From Edaphobacter aggregans DSM 19364 (lineage in GTDB: Bacteria; Acidobacteriota; Terriglobia; Terriglobales; Acidobacteriaceae), in NCBI RefSeq assembly GCF_000745965.1, contig NZ_KN050788.1, positions 111,143 to 175,142 of the forward strand: 64,000 nt of DNA. Reading direction: 5' to 3'. Positions 24,917 through 34,131 of this stretch are shown piece after piece. A program made the translations under genes and the position numbers. Below the pieces are notes generated by a model, which saw only the letters and a program-made list of their open reading frames with translations, was not told where the DNA came from and searched no databases. How positions within the stretch are numbered: the stretch's first letter is position 1; each line of letters starts with the position of its first letter.

Positions 24917-25654
24917 CTACGTCGCTCCCAAAGCCCGAATCACCGTCGCCGCCAGGACAGCGCCCACCAGCGGCCCGAGGATAGGAATCCAGGCATACCC
25001 CCACCCGGACTCTCCCTTACCCGCAATCGGCAGCACCGAATGAGCCAGCCGAGGCCCCAAATCGCGCGCCGGATTGATCGCGTACCCAGTCGTTCCGCCC
25101 AGCGACAGCCCGATGCCCCAAACCAGCGCCCCCACCAGCGTCGGTCCCATCCCCGACGCCACGCCCGCCGGCGACACGCGCCGTGAAAACAACGCCGTCG
25201 CCACCAGAACCAGCACAAACGTCCCCAGCACCTCGCTGAAGAGGTTCCAGACCGGCGAATACACCGCCGGAGCCGTAGCAAAACAAGCAAACTTCGCCCC
25301 CCGATCCTCGGTCAGCTCCCAGTGCGGCCGATACTGCATCCAAACCGCCGCCGCGCCCAGAAACGCCCCCAGCACCTGCGCCGGAAGATACGTCAGCAGC
25401 CGCTCCGCATGGCCTGACATCATCACCGAGGCCACCGTTACCGCCGGGTTCAGATGCCCGTCCGGATCGCCCAGCGCCGCGCTCACCGCAACGCCCGCAA
25501 ACACCGCCAGCCCCCAGCCCGCCGTAATCGAGATCCACCCGGCCCCCTGCGCCTTCGACTTATTCAAAAGCGTGCCGGCAACCACACCGTTGCCCAGCAC
25601 AATCAGCACAAACGTTCCCACCAACTCACCAATCACCGGAGACCAATCGACCAT
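24917..25654 (-). CDS. glpF: aquaglyceroporin / glycerol facilitator, 245 aa
   Basis: MIP-family channel with six membrane helices and both half-helix motifs: GHLNPAVTV (about residue 66) and YAINPARDLGPR (about 190). The D in the second motif (NPARD) is the glycerol-facilitator marker that separates GlpF-type channels from strict aquaporins. Third gene of the operon glpK-glpD-glpF, 6 bases after glpD. It admits glycerol across the inner membrane for phosphorylation by GlpK. Confidence 0.92.
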   Translation of the reverse strand: MVDWSPVIGELVGTFVLIVLGNGVVAGTLLNKSKAQGAGWISITAGWGLAVFAGVAVSAALGDPDGHLNPAVTVASVMMSGHAERLLTYLPAQVLGAFLGAAAVWMQYRPHWELTEDRGAKFACFATAPAVYSPVWNLFSEVLGTFVLVLVATALFSRRVSPAGVASGMGPTLVGALVWGIGLSLGGTTGYAINPARDLGPRLAHSVLPIAGKGESGWGYAWIPILGPLVGAVLAATVIRALGAT

Positions 25655-25660
25655 GCAACC

Positions 25661-27220
25661 TCACTCACCCTCGTACACATAACCACGCGCAACGGAATAG
25701 AAGTTCTCGAGATCCCGAGCCTTCCACTCCTCGCTACGTCCAAGCTCCCGCGCCAGAACATCCGCCACCTTCGGCGCCGCCTCGATCGCCGCCCGAGCAT
25801 CCAGAAACAGCGCCCGCAGCCGTCGCGCCAGCACATCCTCAACCGTCCGCGCCATCTCCTGCCGAGCCGCCCAGACCACCTCGCGCATCCGATACGGAAG
25901 CCGCGGATGCAACAACTCGTTCAGCGAAGCGTCCTGCTGCGAAAGCCGCTCGATCAGCGGAAGATCCGATCCATACACCCTCTCGGACTCGACCGCCGCA
26001 ACCTCGCGGGTCCATCCATGCAGCCGCAGCGCCCGCGTCCGCGAAGGCTCCTGCTTCAATCCGCCGATCTCGGCCGCGCGGTTGATCACGTCCTCGCCCA
26101 TGCGCCGGTACGTCGTCCACTTGCCGCCCGTAATCGTCACCAGCCCCGACGGCCGGACCAGAATCGTATGATCCCGCGACAGCTTCGACGTCGCGCCTCC
26201 GCCCTTGCGAACCAGCGGCCGCAGCCCCGACCACACGCTCAGAACCTCGCCGATCTCCGGTCTTCGTCCGAGATACTTCGCAATATGCTGCATCAGAAAC
26301 CGCCGCTCCACCTCCATCGCCCGCGGCTCCGCCGACGCGCGCTCCACCGCCTCGTCCGTAGTCCCCACAACCGTCGCCCCGTGCCACGGAATCGCAAAAA
26401 GCACACGTCCGTCCGAGGTCTTCGGAATCATCATCGCGTTCGCGCCCGGAAGAAAATCACGCGGCAGAACGAAGTGCGATCCCTGGCTCACCGACAGCAG
26501 CGTCTCGCGGTCGCCATCCATCACCAGAATCTGTTCCGAGAAGGCGCCCGCTGCGTTGATCGTCACCTTCGCCAGCAGCTCGAACCTGGCGTCACCCTCC
26601 AAATCGCGCACCTGAACTCCGACGAGCTTCCCACTGCGCTCGATCAGCCCCGTCGCCTCGACGTAGTTGATCGCAACGCCGCCAAGCTCCTCGAACGTCC
26701 GCAGCAGCGAGACCCCATATCTTGCATCATCGAACTGTCCGTCGTGATACAGCACGCCGCCGCGCAGCCCGCTTGCCGCAACCCCAGGCAGCATCTCCCG
26801 CGTCTTCTCCGGCGACAGCATCCGAGACTCGCCAAACGACAGCTTGCCAGACAGCCACTCATACACCTTCAACCCGAAGCCGTAGTAAGGCAGCCCGAAG
26901 TAGTCGAAGATCGGAACCACAAACGAAAGGTTGTGCACGATATGCGGAGCGTTCTCCAGCATGTGCCCGCGCTCCTTCAGCGCATCGAGCACCAGCGTGA
27001 TGTTCATCTGCTCCAGATAACGCACGCCGCCATGCACCAGCTTCGTGCTCCGGCTCGAAGTCCCCTTGGCGAAGTCCGCGCGCTCCACCAGCACGGTCCT
27101 GTAGCCACGCGACGCAGCCTCCACCGCCGCGCCCAAACCGGTCGCGCCTCCGCCAATCACGAGCACGTCCCACTCCGCCTGCTCGCCCAGCCTGCGCAGA
27201 ATCCCAGCGCGTTCGCTCAA
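25661..27220 (-). CDS. glpD: aerobic glycerol-3-phosphate dehydrogenase (FAD), 519 aa
   Basis: FAD-binding Rossmann motif DVLVIGGGATGLGAAVEAAS (about residues 18-37), the family signature VERADFAKGTSSRSTKLVHG, and the C-terminal GlpD domain (LPYRMREVVWAARQEMARTV). It oxidises glycerol-3-phosphate to dihydroxyacetone phosphate, passing electrons to quinone at the inner membrane. TTG start overlapping the glpK stop codon, preceded by GAGGAGGAGG inside glpK. Length fits bacterial GlpD (500-560 aa). Confidence 0.95.
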   Translation of the reverse strand: MSERAGILRRLGEQAEWDVLVIGGGATGLGAAVEAASRGYRTVLVERADFAKGTSSRSTKLVHGGVRYLEQMNITLVLDALKERGHMLENAPHIVHNLSFVVPIFDYFGLPYYGFGLKVYEWLSGKLSFGESRMLSPEKTREMLPGVAASGLRGGVLYHDGQFDDARYGVSLLRTFEELGGVAINYVEATGLIERSGKLVGVQVRDLEGDARFELLAKVTINAAGAFSEQILVMDGDRETLLSVSQGSHFVLPRDFLPGANAMMIPKTSDGRVLFAIPWHGATVVGTTDEAVERASAEPRAMEVERRFLMQHIAKYLGRRPEIGEVLSVWSGLRPLVRKGGGATSKLSRDHTILVRPSGLVTITGGKWTTYRRMGEDVINRAAEIGGLKQEPSRTRALRLHGWTREVAAVESERVYGSDLPLIERLSQQDASLNELLHPRLPYRMREVVWAARQEMARTVEDVLARRLRALFLDARAAIEAAPKVADVLARELGRSEEWKARDLENFYSVARGYVYEGE

Positions 27221-28719
27221 CCCTCAACCTCCTCCTCGCGCGTCCAGTCCCGCGCGCGCCCCAGCGCTCTCTTCCACGTCGTCCGCACCTTATCGCGAGC
27301 AGCCTTCTCCATCGCCGGCCTGAACACCTGATCCACCTGCCACTGCAGCGCAATCGTCTCCTTGTCCGGCCAATACCCAACCGCCAGCCCCGCAAGATAA
27401 GCGGCCCCCATCACCGTAGCCTCCGCGTTCTTCGGCCTCACGACTTCGATGCCCAGCACATCGGCCTGAATCTGCATCAGCAGATTATTCGCAGCGGCGC
27501 CGCCGTCAACACGCAACTGCGCCAGCGGCAGCCCCGAGTCCGCCTGCATCGCCTCCAGCACATCGGTCGCCTGCAGCGCGATCCCCTCAAGCGCCGCCCT
27601 TGCAATATGCGCCCGCGAGGTCCCGCGTGTCATCCCCACCAGTGCGCCCCGCGCATACTGGTCCCAATGCGGCGCGCCCAGCCCCGCAAACGCCGGAACC
27701 ATCACCACGCCATTCGAGCTCTCCACCGTCGCCGCCAGCTTCTCCACATCTGCCGATCTGCGAATTAACTGCAGCTCATCGCGCAGCCACTGCACCACAG
27801 CTCCCGCCATCAGCATCGAGCCCTCAAGCGCATACTCCACCGTGCCGCCAACCTTCCAGGCCACCGTCGTCAGCAGCCGGTTCTTCGAAGCCATCGGCTG
27901 GGTGCCCGTGTTCATCAGCATGAACGCGCCCGTGCCATACGTGCACTTCGCCATCCCCGGAGAGGTACACATCTGCCCGAATAGCGCCGCTTGCTGATCA
28001 CCCGCGATCCCCGCAATCGGAACTCCCGCAATCAACCCCTCGCTCACGCCGCACTCACCGCTCGAAGCCACCACCTCCGGAAGCATCGACCGCGGCACCT
28101 TCATCAGCTGCAGCAGATCCTCATCCCACTCCATCGTGTGGATGTTGAACAGCATGGTGCGCGAAGCGTTCGTAACATCCGTCACATGCCGCTTACCGTG
28201 TGTCAGCTTCCAGATCAGCCAGCTATCCACAGTGCCGAACGCCAGCTTGCCTGCCTCCGCGCGCGCACGCGCTCCTGCAACGTTCTCCAGAATCCAGTTG
28301 ACCTTACTCCCCGAGAAGTACGCATCAGGAATCAGCCCCGTCTTCGCCTGAATCGCCGCGCCCTCGCTCTCGCGCAGCGCATCGCAGAACGCCGCCGTCC
28401 GCCGGTCCTGCCACACGATCGCGTTGTACACCGGCTCGCCCGTCTCACGGTCCCAAACCACCGTCGTCTCACGCTGATTCGTAATCCCGACCGCAACCAG
28501 GTCCCTGCCCGTCAGATCGGCCTTCGCCAGCGCCTCCGTCGCAACGCCGCTCTGCGACGACCATATCTCCGTCGGCGAGTGCTCCACCCATCCCGGCTCA
28601 GGAAAGATCTGCTTGAACGGACGGTGCGCAATCGACACCACCGAGCCCGCCTCATCCACCACCATCGCCCGCGAACTCGTCGTCCCCTGATCCAGAGCCA
28701 GAATGAATCGCTTCGCCAC
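27217..28719 (-). CDS. glpK: glycerol kinase, 500 aa
   Basis: FGGY carbohydrate kinase with the N-terminal phosphate loop DQGTTSSRAMVVDEAG, substrate motif VGITNQRETTVVWDRETG, and the C-terminal FGGY signature LAQLRVDGGAAANNLLMQIQ. It phosphorylates glycerol with ATP in the cytoplasm, trapping what GlpF admits. First gene of the glp operon; it overlaps glpD by 4 bp. Length is that of standard GlpK. The 120-bp upstream region showed no clear operator. Confidence 0.95.
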   Translation of the reverse strand: MAKRFILALDQGTTSSRAMVVDEAGSVVSIAHRPFKQIFPEPGWVEHSPTEIWSSQSGVATEALAKADLTGRDLVAVGITNQRETTVVWDRETGEPVYNAIVWQDRRTAAFCDALRESEGAAIQAKTGLIPDAYFSGSKVNWILENVAGARARAEAGKLAFGTVDSWLIWKLTHGKRHVTDVTNASRTMLFNIHTMEWDEDLLQLMKVPRSMLPEVVASSGECGVSEGLIAGVPIAGIAGDQQAALFGQMCTSPGMAKCTYGTGAFMLMNTGTQPMASKNRLLTTVAWKVGGTVEYALEGSMLMAGAVVQWLRDELQLIRRSADVEKLAATVESSNGVVMVPAFAGLGAPHWDQYARGALVGMTRGTSRAHIARAALEGIALQATDVLEAMQADSGLPLAQLRVDGGAAANNLLMQIQADVLGIEVVRPKNAEATVMGAAYLAGLAVGYWPDKETIALQWQVDQVFRPAMEKAARDKVRTTWKRALGRARDWTREEEVEG

Positions 28720-28841
28720 CAGGCCGCCTCCTCATCGCTGCAGCAAAAACACGCCACAGAGCCACTAGCCAATGTAATCGGATTTACCGCTAACAGTGGG
28801 CTAAAAACCAACGCCGTCCGCTTCGAGTTAACGCAACAGCA

Positions 28842-30686
28842 CTACGGCTTACCAGCCGTCCAACCCACATTCACCTTGTTCGCAGCATTCTGCTGCTTCA
28901 GCCACTGGTACAGCGGAGCGAAGTACTCCAGCATCGGTCCCGCATCCAGGTGATCCTCGCCCGTCATCGTCTTCAGCGTCTCCTGCCATGGCTTCGACTG
29001 CCCCGCCTCCAGCATCGCGTTCAGCTTCGCGCCGGCCTCCTTGCTTCCGTAGAAGCTGCACCGGTTCAGCGGCCCCTTGTACCCCGACGCATCGCACATC
29101 GCCTTGTAGAACTGAAACTGATAGATCCGTGCCAAGAAGTACCGGGCATACGGAACATTCGCCGGAATGTGATACTTCGCTCCCGGATCGAACTCAGCAT
29201 CCGTCCGCGCAATCGGCGGAGCCACCCCCTGATACTTCTCCCGCAGCTCCCACCACGCCTTGTTGTAGTCCGCCGGCTTCACCTCCCCGCTGAAGACCTC
29301 CCACCGCCACTTATCAATCAGCAGCCCAAACGGAAGAAACGCAATCTTGTCCAGCGCCGTGCGCAACTGCAGAGGAATGTCCGCTTCCACCGGAGGAGCC
29401 GTATCGATCAGCTTCAGCTGCTGCAGATAATCCGGAGTAATCGACAGCGCGATCGAGTCCCCAATCGCCTCATGAAACCCGTCGTTCGCGCCGCCCCGGA
29501 AGATAAATGGCTGCTTGTGATATGCCCGCTGATAAAAATTATGCCCCTCCTCGTGATGCACCGTCGTGAAGTCGTCCGCATTCACCTTGATGCACATCTT
29601 GATGCGTAGATCCTGGTCGTTGTCCACATCCCACGCACTCGCATGGCACACCACATCGCGATCACGTGGCTTGATGAACTGCGACCTCTCCCAGAAGGTC
29701 GCCGGCAGCGGGTCGAAGCCCAGCGAAGTAAAGAAACCCTCGCCATACTTCGCCATCTTCTTGCCCGCCTCAAGCTCCGACACCGGCCCGATCTGCTGCT
29801 TCAGCGCAGCCTCCAGGTCGTACATCGTGTAGCTCCCCGTCGGCGCCGGAGCCACAATGTCGTATACATTCCCCCACTCCTGCGCCCACATATTCCCCAG
29901 CAGATGCGCAGGAATCATCCCGTCCGGCCTCTCCGCAGCCGCACCATACTTCTGGATCAACTTGAACCGCACATACGCATGCAGCTCCTTGTACAGAGGC
30001 TCCAGCTGCGCCCATGTGCGCTCCAGCTCTGCCGAAAACTCCGCCGGAGTCATGTCATACCCTGAGCGCCACAGATCGCCCGTGTCCTTGAAGCCGAACT
30101 CCTTCGCGCCCTGGTTCGACAGCTCCACCAGCCGCGCATACTTCGCCCGCATCGGCGGTGAGATCTCGTGCCAGCCCTCCCACAACTGCTCCAGCTCCTT
30201 CGGGTCACGCGACTTCGCCATCAGCACGTCGATCTGCTCGATCCCCAGGCAGTCCTCGCCGCTCTTCCCCGGCGGACAGAACTTCCCCTTGCCATACATC
30301 CCGTCCAGAGCCGTGTTCACCTGCGTCAGCTCCGCGACCAGCTTCGGGTCCGTCGGCGATCCGTTCAGCCGCAGCAGCTTGAACTGCCGCTCCATCTCCG
30401 GCGGCATCTTCAGCCCCTGAAACCGCCGCGAAGCAATCACCAGCTCGTTCGTCTTCGTCAGCAGCCGCTCATTCGCCTTCGCCGCCAGAGCCTCCGTGTC
30501 GTCGGTGATGTAGGTCGCCTGCACCCACCCCGCCCGCGCCGCCTCATTCCCCAACGCCAGCAGCTCCGCATTGGCGCGATCCAGAAACGCCCTCGCCTCT
30601 TCAACCGTCGGAGGACCCGCATGCCTCTGCGCAAACATACACACCGGCATCAACGACAGACACAAGACAACACGCAATCTCTTCAT
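28842..30686 (-). CDS. exported M2-family peptidyl-dipeptidase (ACE-like), 614 aa
   Basis: Signal peptide (VVLCLSLMPVCMFAQ) and the M2 gluzincin active site HHEEGHNFYQ (HExxH) with the downstream third ligand in FHEAIGDSIALS. Flanking motifs (GANDGFHEA, VCHASAWDV, RIKMCIKVNADD) match bacterial angiotensin-converting-enzyme homologues, which remove C-terminal dipeptides from oligopeptides in the periplasm. Size (about 615 aa) equals a single ACE catalytic domain. Single gene, convergent with nothing close; it is divergent from the GH28 gene. Confidence 0.93.
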   Translation of the reverse strand: MKRLRVVLCLSLMPVCMFAQRHAGPPTVEEARAFLDRANAELLALGNEAARAGWVQATYITDDTEALAAKANERLLTKTNELVIASRRFQGLKMPPEMERQFKLLRLNGSPTDPKLVAELTQVNTALDGMYGKGKFCPPGKSGEDCLGIEQIDVLMAKSRDPKELEQLWEGWHEISPPMRAKYARLVELSNQGAKEFGFKDTGDLWRSGYDMTPAEFSAELERTWAQLEPLYKELHAYVRFKLIQKYGAAAERPDGMIPAHLLGNMWAQEWGNVYDIVAPAPTGSYTMYDLEAALKQQIGPVSELEAGKKMAKYGEGFFTSLGFDPLPATFWERSQFIKPRDRDVVCHASAWDVDNDQDLRIKMCIKVNADDFTTVHHEEGHNFYQRAYHKQPFIFRGGANDGFHEAIGDSIALSITPDYLQQLKLIDTAPPVEADIPLQLRTALDKIAFLPFGLLIDKWRWEVFSGEVKPADYNKAWWELREKYQGVAPPIARTDAEFDPGAKYHIPANVPYARYFLARIYQFQFYKAMCDASGYKGPLNRCSFYGSKEAGAKLNAMLEAGQSKPWQETLKTMTGEDHLDAGPMLEYFAPLYQWLKQQNAANKVNVGWTAGKP

Positions 30687-30798
30687 GGCCGGAGTTTACA
30701 CAGAATCCCGTTCCAGCTCTCGGCAACATTAAGGTGGGTGGGCTCTGACCAATTTTCGTTACTATTCCTCCGAACCGAAAACACCCCGGAAGGACCTC

Positions 30799-32064
30799 AT
30801 GAAACCCACCACTGCACTCTCGCTTGCCGCCGCTCTGCTTCTCGCCGCCTCGCTCCCCGCCGCCGCCAAGGTCTGCGAAGCGCGCACTTACGGCGCAAAG
30901 CCCGACGGTACGACGAAGAACACCGCCGCCATCCAGTCCGCCATCGACGACTGTGCCAAGGTCGGTGGAGGCACCGTGCAACTCTCCGGTGGAGTCTTCG
31001 TCTCCGGCCCGATTGTCCTCAAGAGCAACGTCACGCTCGACCTCGCCAAGGGCACGACTCTCCTCGGCTCGCCCGACCACGCCGACTATCCCAAGAAGAC
31101 CGAGTTCCGCGCGGCCGGCACCCAGTCGCTCGTCAGCGCCACCAACGCCGAGAACATCGCTATAACCGGCCCGGGCACCATCGACGGCAACGGCGAGTCC
31201 TGGTGGGAGGAGGCCCGCAAGACCAAGAACGCCGGGGTCGTCGGCGCCGTCGACTTCCGCCCACGCCTCGTCGTCTTCGACCACTGCAAACATGTCCGCA
31301 TCGAAGGAGTCACCATCCAGAACTCGCCATCCTGGCAGGTCGTGCCTTACTACACTGACGACACCGTCATCCGTAACGTCCGCATCCTCGCGCCGCAGCA
31401 CTCGCCCAACACCGACGCCATCGATCCCTTCAGCTCCTCCAACATGATCATCGACCACGTCTACGCCGACGTAGGCGACGACAACATCGCCATCAAGAGC
31501 GGCATCATCAACTCTCCTGGCCCCGACTCCCCCAGCACCAACATCACCATCACTGACTGCGACTTCATGCACGGCCACGGCCTCTCCATCGGCTCCGAGA
31601 TCGCCGGCGGCGCCAACAACATCCACGCCGAGCGCATCCACTTCAAGGGCACCGACCAGGCCATACGTATCAAGGCCAACCGCGACCGCGGCAACCATGT
31701 CTTCAACATCTCCTTCAAGGACATCACCATGGAGGACGTAAAGACCGCCATCCTCATCAGCGAGTACTACCCCAAGGTGCTGCCTGAAGGCGACGTAGCC
31801 GCCGCCCCCATCACCCGCCTCACACCCTTCTTCCACGACATCACCATCGAGAACGTGAACTCCGTCAAGAGCGGCACCGCAGGCGTCATCGTCGGCCTGC
31901 CCGAATCGCCGGTGAAGAACGTCGTCCTGAAAAACATCAACATCGCCGCCGAAAAGGGCATGACCATCGCCTACGCCAACGTCTCCGGCTCCGACGTCCA
32001 CCTCGTCATCGCCAACGGCGAAGCCATAACCAAAGGCCCTGCCGCTGCTATAGACATCAAATAG
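30799..32064 (+). CDS. exported GH28 polygalacturonase-family hydrolase, 421 aa
   Basis: Signal peptide ending LPAAAK, then a right-handed parallel beta-helix with all four GH28 signature sites: SPNTDAIDPF (about residue 197), VGDDNIAIKSG (about 226), GHGLSIGSE (about 257) and RIKANRDRG (about 289). These provide the catalytic aspartates, the histidine and the substrate-binding R-K. It hydrolyses alpha-1,4-galacturonan (pectin) or rhamnogalacturonan outside the cytoplasm. RBS AAGGA just before the ATG. Fits a plant-polymer-degrading soil lifestyle. Confidence 0.93.
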   Translation: MKPTTALSLAAALLLAASLPAAAKVCEARTYGAKPDGTTKNTAAIQSAIDDCAKVGGGTVQLSGGVFVSGPIVLKSNVTLDLAKGTTLLGSPDHADYPKKTEFRAAGTQSLVSATNAENIAITGPGTIDGNGESWWEEARKTKNAGVVGAVDFRPRLVVFDHCKHVRIEGVTIQNSPSWQVVPYYTDDTVIRNVRILAPQHSPNTDAIDPFSSSNMIIDHVYADVGDDNIAIKSGIINSPGPDSPSTNITITDCDFMHGHGLSIGSEIAGGANNIHAERIHFKGTDQAIRIKANRDRGNHVFNISFKDITMEDVKTAILISEYYPKVLPEGDVAAAPITRLTPFFHDITIENVNSVKSGTAGVIVGLPESPVKNVVLKNINIAAEKGMTIAYANVSGSDVHLVIANGEAITKGPAAAIDIK

Positions 32065-32100
32065 CTCTTTGAACAGGCGTCACTTCGTCGCTCTTTTGAA

Positions 32101-32171
32101 GACGTCATTTCGACCGGAGCAACGGACGGTCTCATCGTCCGTTGCGCAGTGGAGAACCCCCTGTATTTCGC
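32101..32171 (+). repeat. GTCAT-type dispersed repeat with hairpin
   Basis: GTCATTTCGACCGGAGCAAC..GGAGAACCCC form of the dispersed repeat. It contains a perfect 10-bp stem GCAACGGACG / CGTCCGTTGC (32119-32145) and ends with TATTTCGCC, the same tail as other copies. Confidence 0.65.
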
Positions 32172-32233
32172 CACACAGGCCACCCTCGCAGTCGCGAGGC
32201 GCAAAAACAATCCGCCCACGTCGGATGCCGGGT

Positions 32234-32273
32234 GCCCCATCTTCGCGACGGTCTTATCGTCGCTAAGGTGGGC
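32234..32273 (+). repeat. short palindromic repeat (CCCAT..TGGG)
   Basis: CCCATCTTCGCGACG - GTCTTAT - CGTCGCTAAGGTGGG: an imperfect long stem beside the previous repeat. It shares the GTCT(C/T)AT loop with it and resembles the 'gtgccccat...' palindromes of Terriglobia by recall only. Confidence 0.5.
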
Positions 32274-32297
32274 CATCGCGCACCAGCGCGATCCGCC

Positions 32298-32606
32298 TTA
32301 GGCGAGTTCCTCCAACAGCGCCGCCCGCACCTCAGCCGCACTCTTCCCCGTAACACGCAACACCTTGCTCCTGTTCGCGGCCCCACTCACCAGCGACACC
32401 CGAGCCCGCGGCAGCCCCACCTTCTCCGCGACAAACGCAATCAGCGCCTCGTTCGCCTTCCCATCCACCGGAGGAGCACTCAGCGCAATCTTCACCGCCC
32501 CGCCATGCAGCCCCACTACCGCGTCCTTACGAGCCCCCGGCTGCACCCGCACGCTCACCGTGCATCCATCCGCAACATCCCGCACGAACTCCGCCGCTTC
32601 ACTCAT
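32298..32606 (-). CDS. YggU/DUF167 family protein, 102 aa
   Basis: The core block PPVDGKANEALIAFVAEKVG with SGAANRSKVLRV is the DUF167 signature. Small single-domain cytoplasmic protein of unresolved function, usually encoded beside YggS as here (90 bases away, same strand). The start MSEAAEFV at 32604-32606 is preferred; a GTG five codons upstream is possible. Confidence 0.85.
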   Translation of the reverse strand: MSEAAEFVRDVADGCTVSVRVQPGARKDAVVGLHGGAVKIALSAPPVDGKANEALIAFVAEKVGLPRARVSLVSGAANRSKVLRVTGKSAAEVRAALLEELA

Positions 32607-32626
32607 ATCCCACTCACCCAAACACT

Positions 32627-32675
32627 GTCATCCTGAGCGGAGCGCGTAGCGCGCAGTCGAAGGACCTGCATTTCG
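32627..32675 (+). repeat. GTCATCCTGAGC dispersed repeat
   Basis: GTCATCCTGAGCGGAGCGCG...GCAGTCGAAGGACCTGCATTTCG; it lies between the DUF167 and YggS genes, in the same orientation as the other copies. Confidence 0.7.
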
Positions 32676-32695
32676 CTCGCGCTGCCACAAACCCC

Positions 32696-33391
32696 TCACG
32701 CCCCCGCATAAACCCGCCTCCCAAAGATCGCCGTCCCCACCCTCACACAGGTGCTTCCCTCTTCAATCGCCACCGCAAAGTCATTCGACATCCCCATCGA
32801 AAGCCCGACCAACTTCGGATGCGCCTTCACCGCCTCATCCCGCAGCCGTCGCAACTCGCGAAAGTAAGGCCGCGCCACTTCCGCATCCTCCGACCACGGA
32901 GGCACCGTCATCAACCCCACAGCCTCCACCGCTTCGAACCCACGCATCCCATCCAGCAGCGCCGGCAGCTCCTCCGGCCCCAAGCCATGCTTCGACTCCT
33001 CATGCGACAGCTTCACCTCAATCAGCACCGGAAGCCGCTTCCCCAGCGCCTTCGCCGCCCTCTCCAACCGCTCCGCGATCTTCAGCGAGTCCACCGCATC
33101 CACCGCATCAAAAAGCTCCGCCGCCTTGTTCGTCTTGTTCGACTGCAGCGGCCCAATCAGGTGAAACTCCGCCGCCTCCAGCCCCACAAGCCGCGGACGC
33201 TTCCCCTCGAACTCCTGCACCTTGTTCTCGCCAAACAGATGCTGCCCCGCCGCATACGCCTCCAGAATCGCCTCAACCGGATGCACCTTGCTCACCGCCA
33301 TCAGCGCCACCTCGCGCTCATCGCGACCCGCCCTGCGGCAGGCCGCTGCCATCTCTTCTTTCAGTCGAGCAATGTTCTCTGCAATCGTCAT
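32696..33391 (-). CDS. yggS: YggS/PLPBP family PLP homeostasis protein, 231 aa
   Basis: Alanine-racemase-like N-terminal barrel. PLP lysine in MAVSKVHPVEAILEAY (Lys35), FGENKVQEFEGK, FHLIGPLQSNKTNKA and the C-terminal LSMGMSNDFAVAIEEGSTCVRVG are family signatures. It binds PLP without known catalysis and balances vitamin B6 and amino-acid pools. Pairing with the DUF167 gene downstream is common in bacteria. Confidence 0.93.
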   Translation of the reverse strand: MTIAENIARLKEEMAAACRRAGRDEREVALMAVSKVHPVEAILEAYAAGQHLFGENKVQEFEGKRPRLVGLEAAEFHLIGPLQSNKTNKAAELFDAVDAVDSLKIAERLERAAKALGKRLPVLIEVKLSHEESKHGLGPEELPALLDGMRGFEAVEAVGLMTVPPWSEDAEVARPYFRELRRLRDEAVKAHPKLVGLSMGMSNDFAVAIEEGSTCVRVGTAIFGRRVYAGA

Positions 33392-33443
33392 TTAACATAA
33401 ATCTTATGGCATCGGCCATTCTTCGGAGACCTCCCCCAAACTC

Positions 33444-33773
33444 ATGCGCACCATCCTTCTGCTCACCGCCTCGAACATCTTCATGACCTTCGCCTGGTAC
33501 GGCCACCTCAAGTACAAGGAGGTCTCCCTCTGGAAGGTCATCCTCGTCAGCTGGTCCATCGCCTTCTTCGAGTACTGCCTCCAGGTCCCCGCCAACCGCA
33601 TCGGCGTCCGCACCTTCACCCCCGACCAGCTCAAGGTCATCCAGGAGGTCATCACCCTCTCGGTCTTCGGAGTCTTCTCCGTCTACTACTTCGGCGACAA
33701 ACTCCATTGGAACCACGCCGTAGCCTTCTGTTGCCTCGTCGCCGGAGCCTTCTTCATGTTCCACAAGTTCTGA
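33444..33773 (+). CDS. DMT-type small membrane protein (DUF486), 109 aa
   Basis: Four hydrophobic segments and the conserved core TFAWYGHLKYK ... FFEYCLQVPANRIG ... YFGDKLHWNHAVAFCC, which identifies the DUF486 family. Inner-membrane location is predicted; the transport substrate is unknown. ATG at 33444; it sits divergently from yggS. Confidence 0.85.
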   Translation: MRTILLLTASNIFMTFAWYGHLKYKEVSLWKVILVSWSIAFFEYCLQVPANRIGVRTFTPDQLKVIQEVITLSVFGVFSVYYFGDKLHWNHAVAFCCLVAGAFFMFHKF

Positions 33774-33843
33774 CAAAGAGCTGATTCGCGGAGAAGGGTA
33801 TAGTTTATTTTTACGGAAACCTGCCGTACATTTGGAGGCGCAG

Positions 33844-34131
33844 ATGGCAACCATCGCAAGAAAAGCGAAGACGGAACGGGCGGAGGCTCGGCTGCGGCCC
33901 GAACAAAAAGCTCGAATTGAGCGCGCAGCACACTATCGGGGGCTTTCGTTCTCCGATTTTCTCGTTCAGGCGGCCGATGAAGCTGCAGTGAAGACCATCG
34001 AACAGAACGAGACATGGATATTGAATGCGGAAGCCTCAAGGCGATTTGTTGAAGCGTGCCTGAACCCTCCTGAGCCAAATCTGCGCGTGAAGGCTGCAGC
34101 CGCCGCCTACAAGAAGTGGGTCCGGAAGTAG
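33844..34131 (+). CDS. DUF1778 (TacA-type) antitoxin, 95 aa
   Basis: Ribbon-helix-helix N-terminus (TERAEARLRPEQKARIERAA, RGLSFSDFLVQAADEAA) with a toxin-binding C-terminal tail (SRRFVEACLNPPEPNLRVKA). It neutralises the GNAT toxin encoded directly downstream and probably represses the pair. ATG at 33844 has GGAGG five bases upstream; a TTG at 33832 opens the frame but would contain that RBS. The TA module overlaps at TAGTG. Confidence 0.88.
   Translation: MATIARKAKTERAEARLRPEQKARIERAAHYRGLSFSDFLVQAADEAAVKTIEQNETWILNAEASRRFVEACLNPPEPNLRVKAAAAAYKKWVRK

Noticed and set aside
25454..27331. Plus-strand open frame (625 codons) over glpF/glpD
   Set aside because: Arg/His/Pro/Gln-rich shadow of glpD; no motif or RBS.
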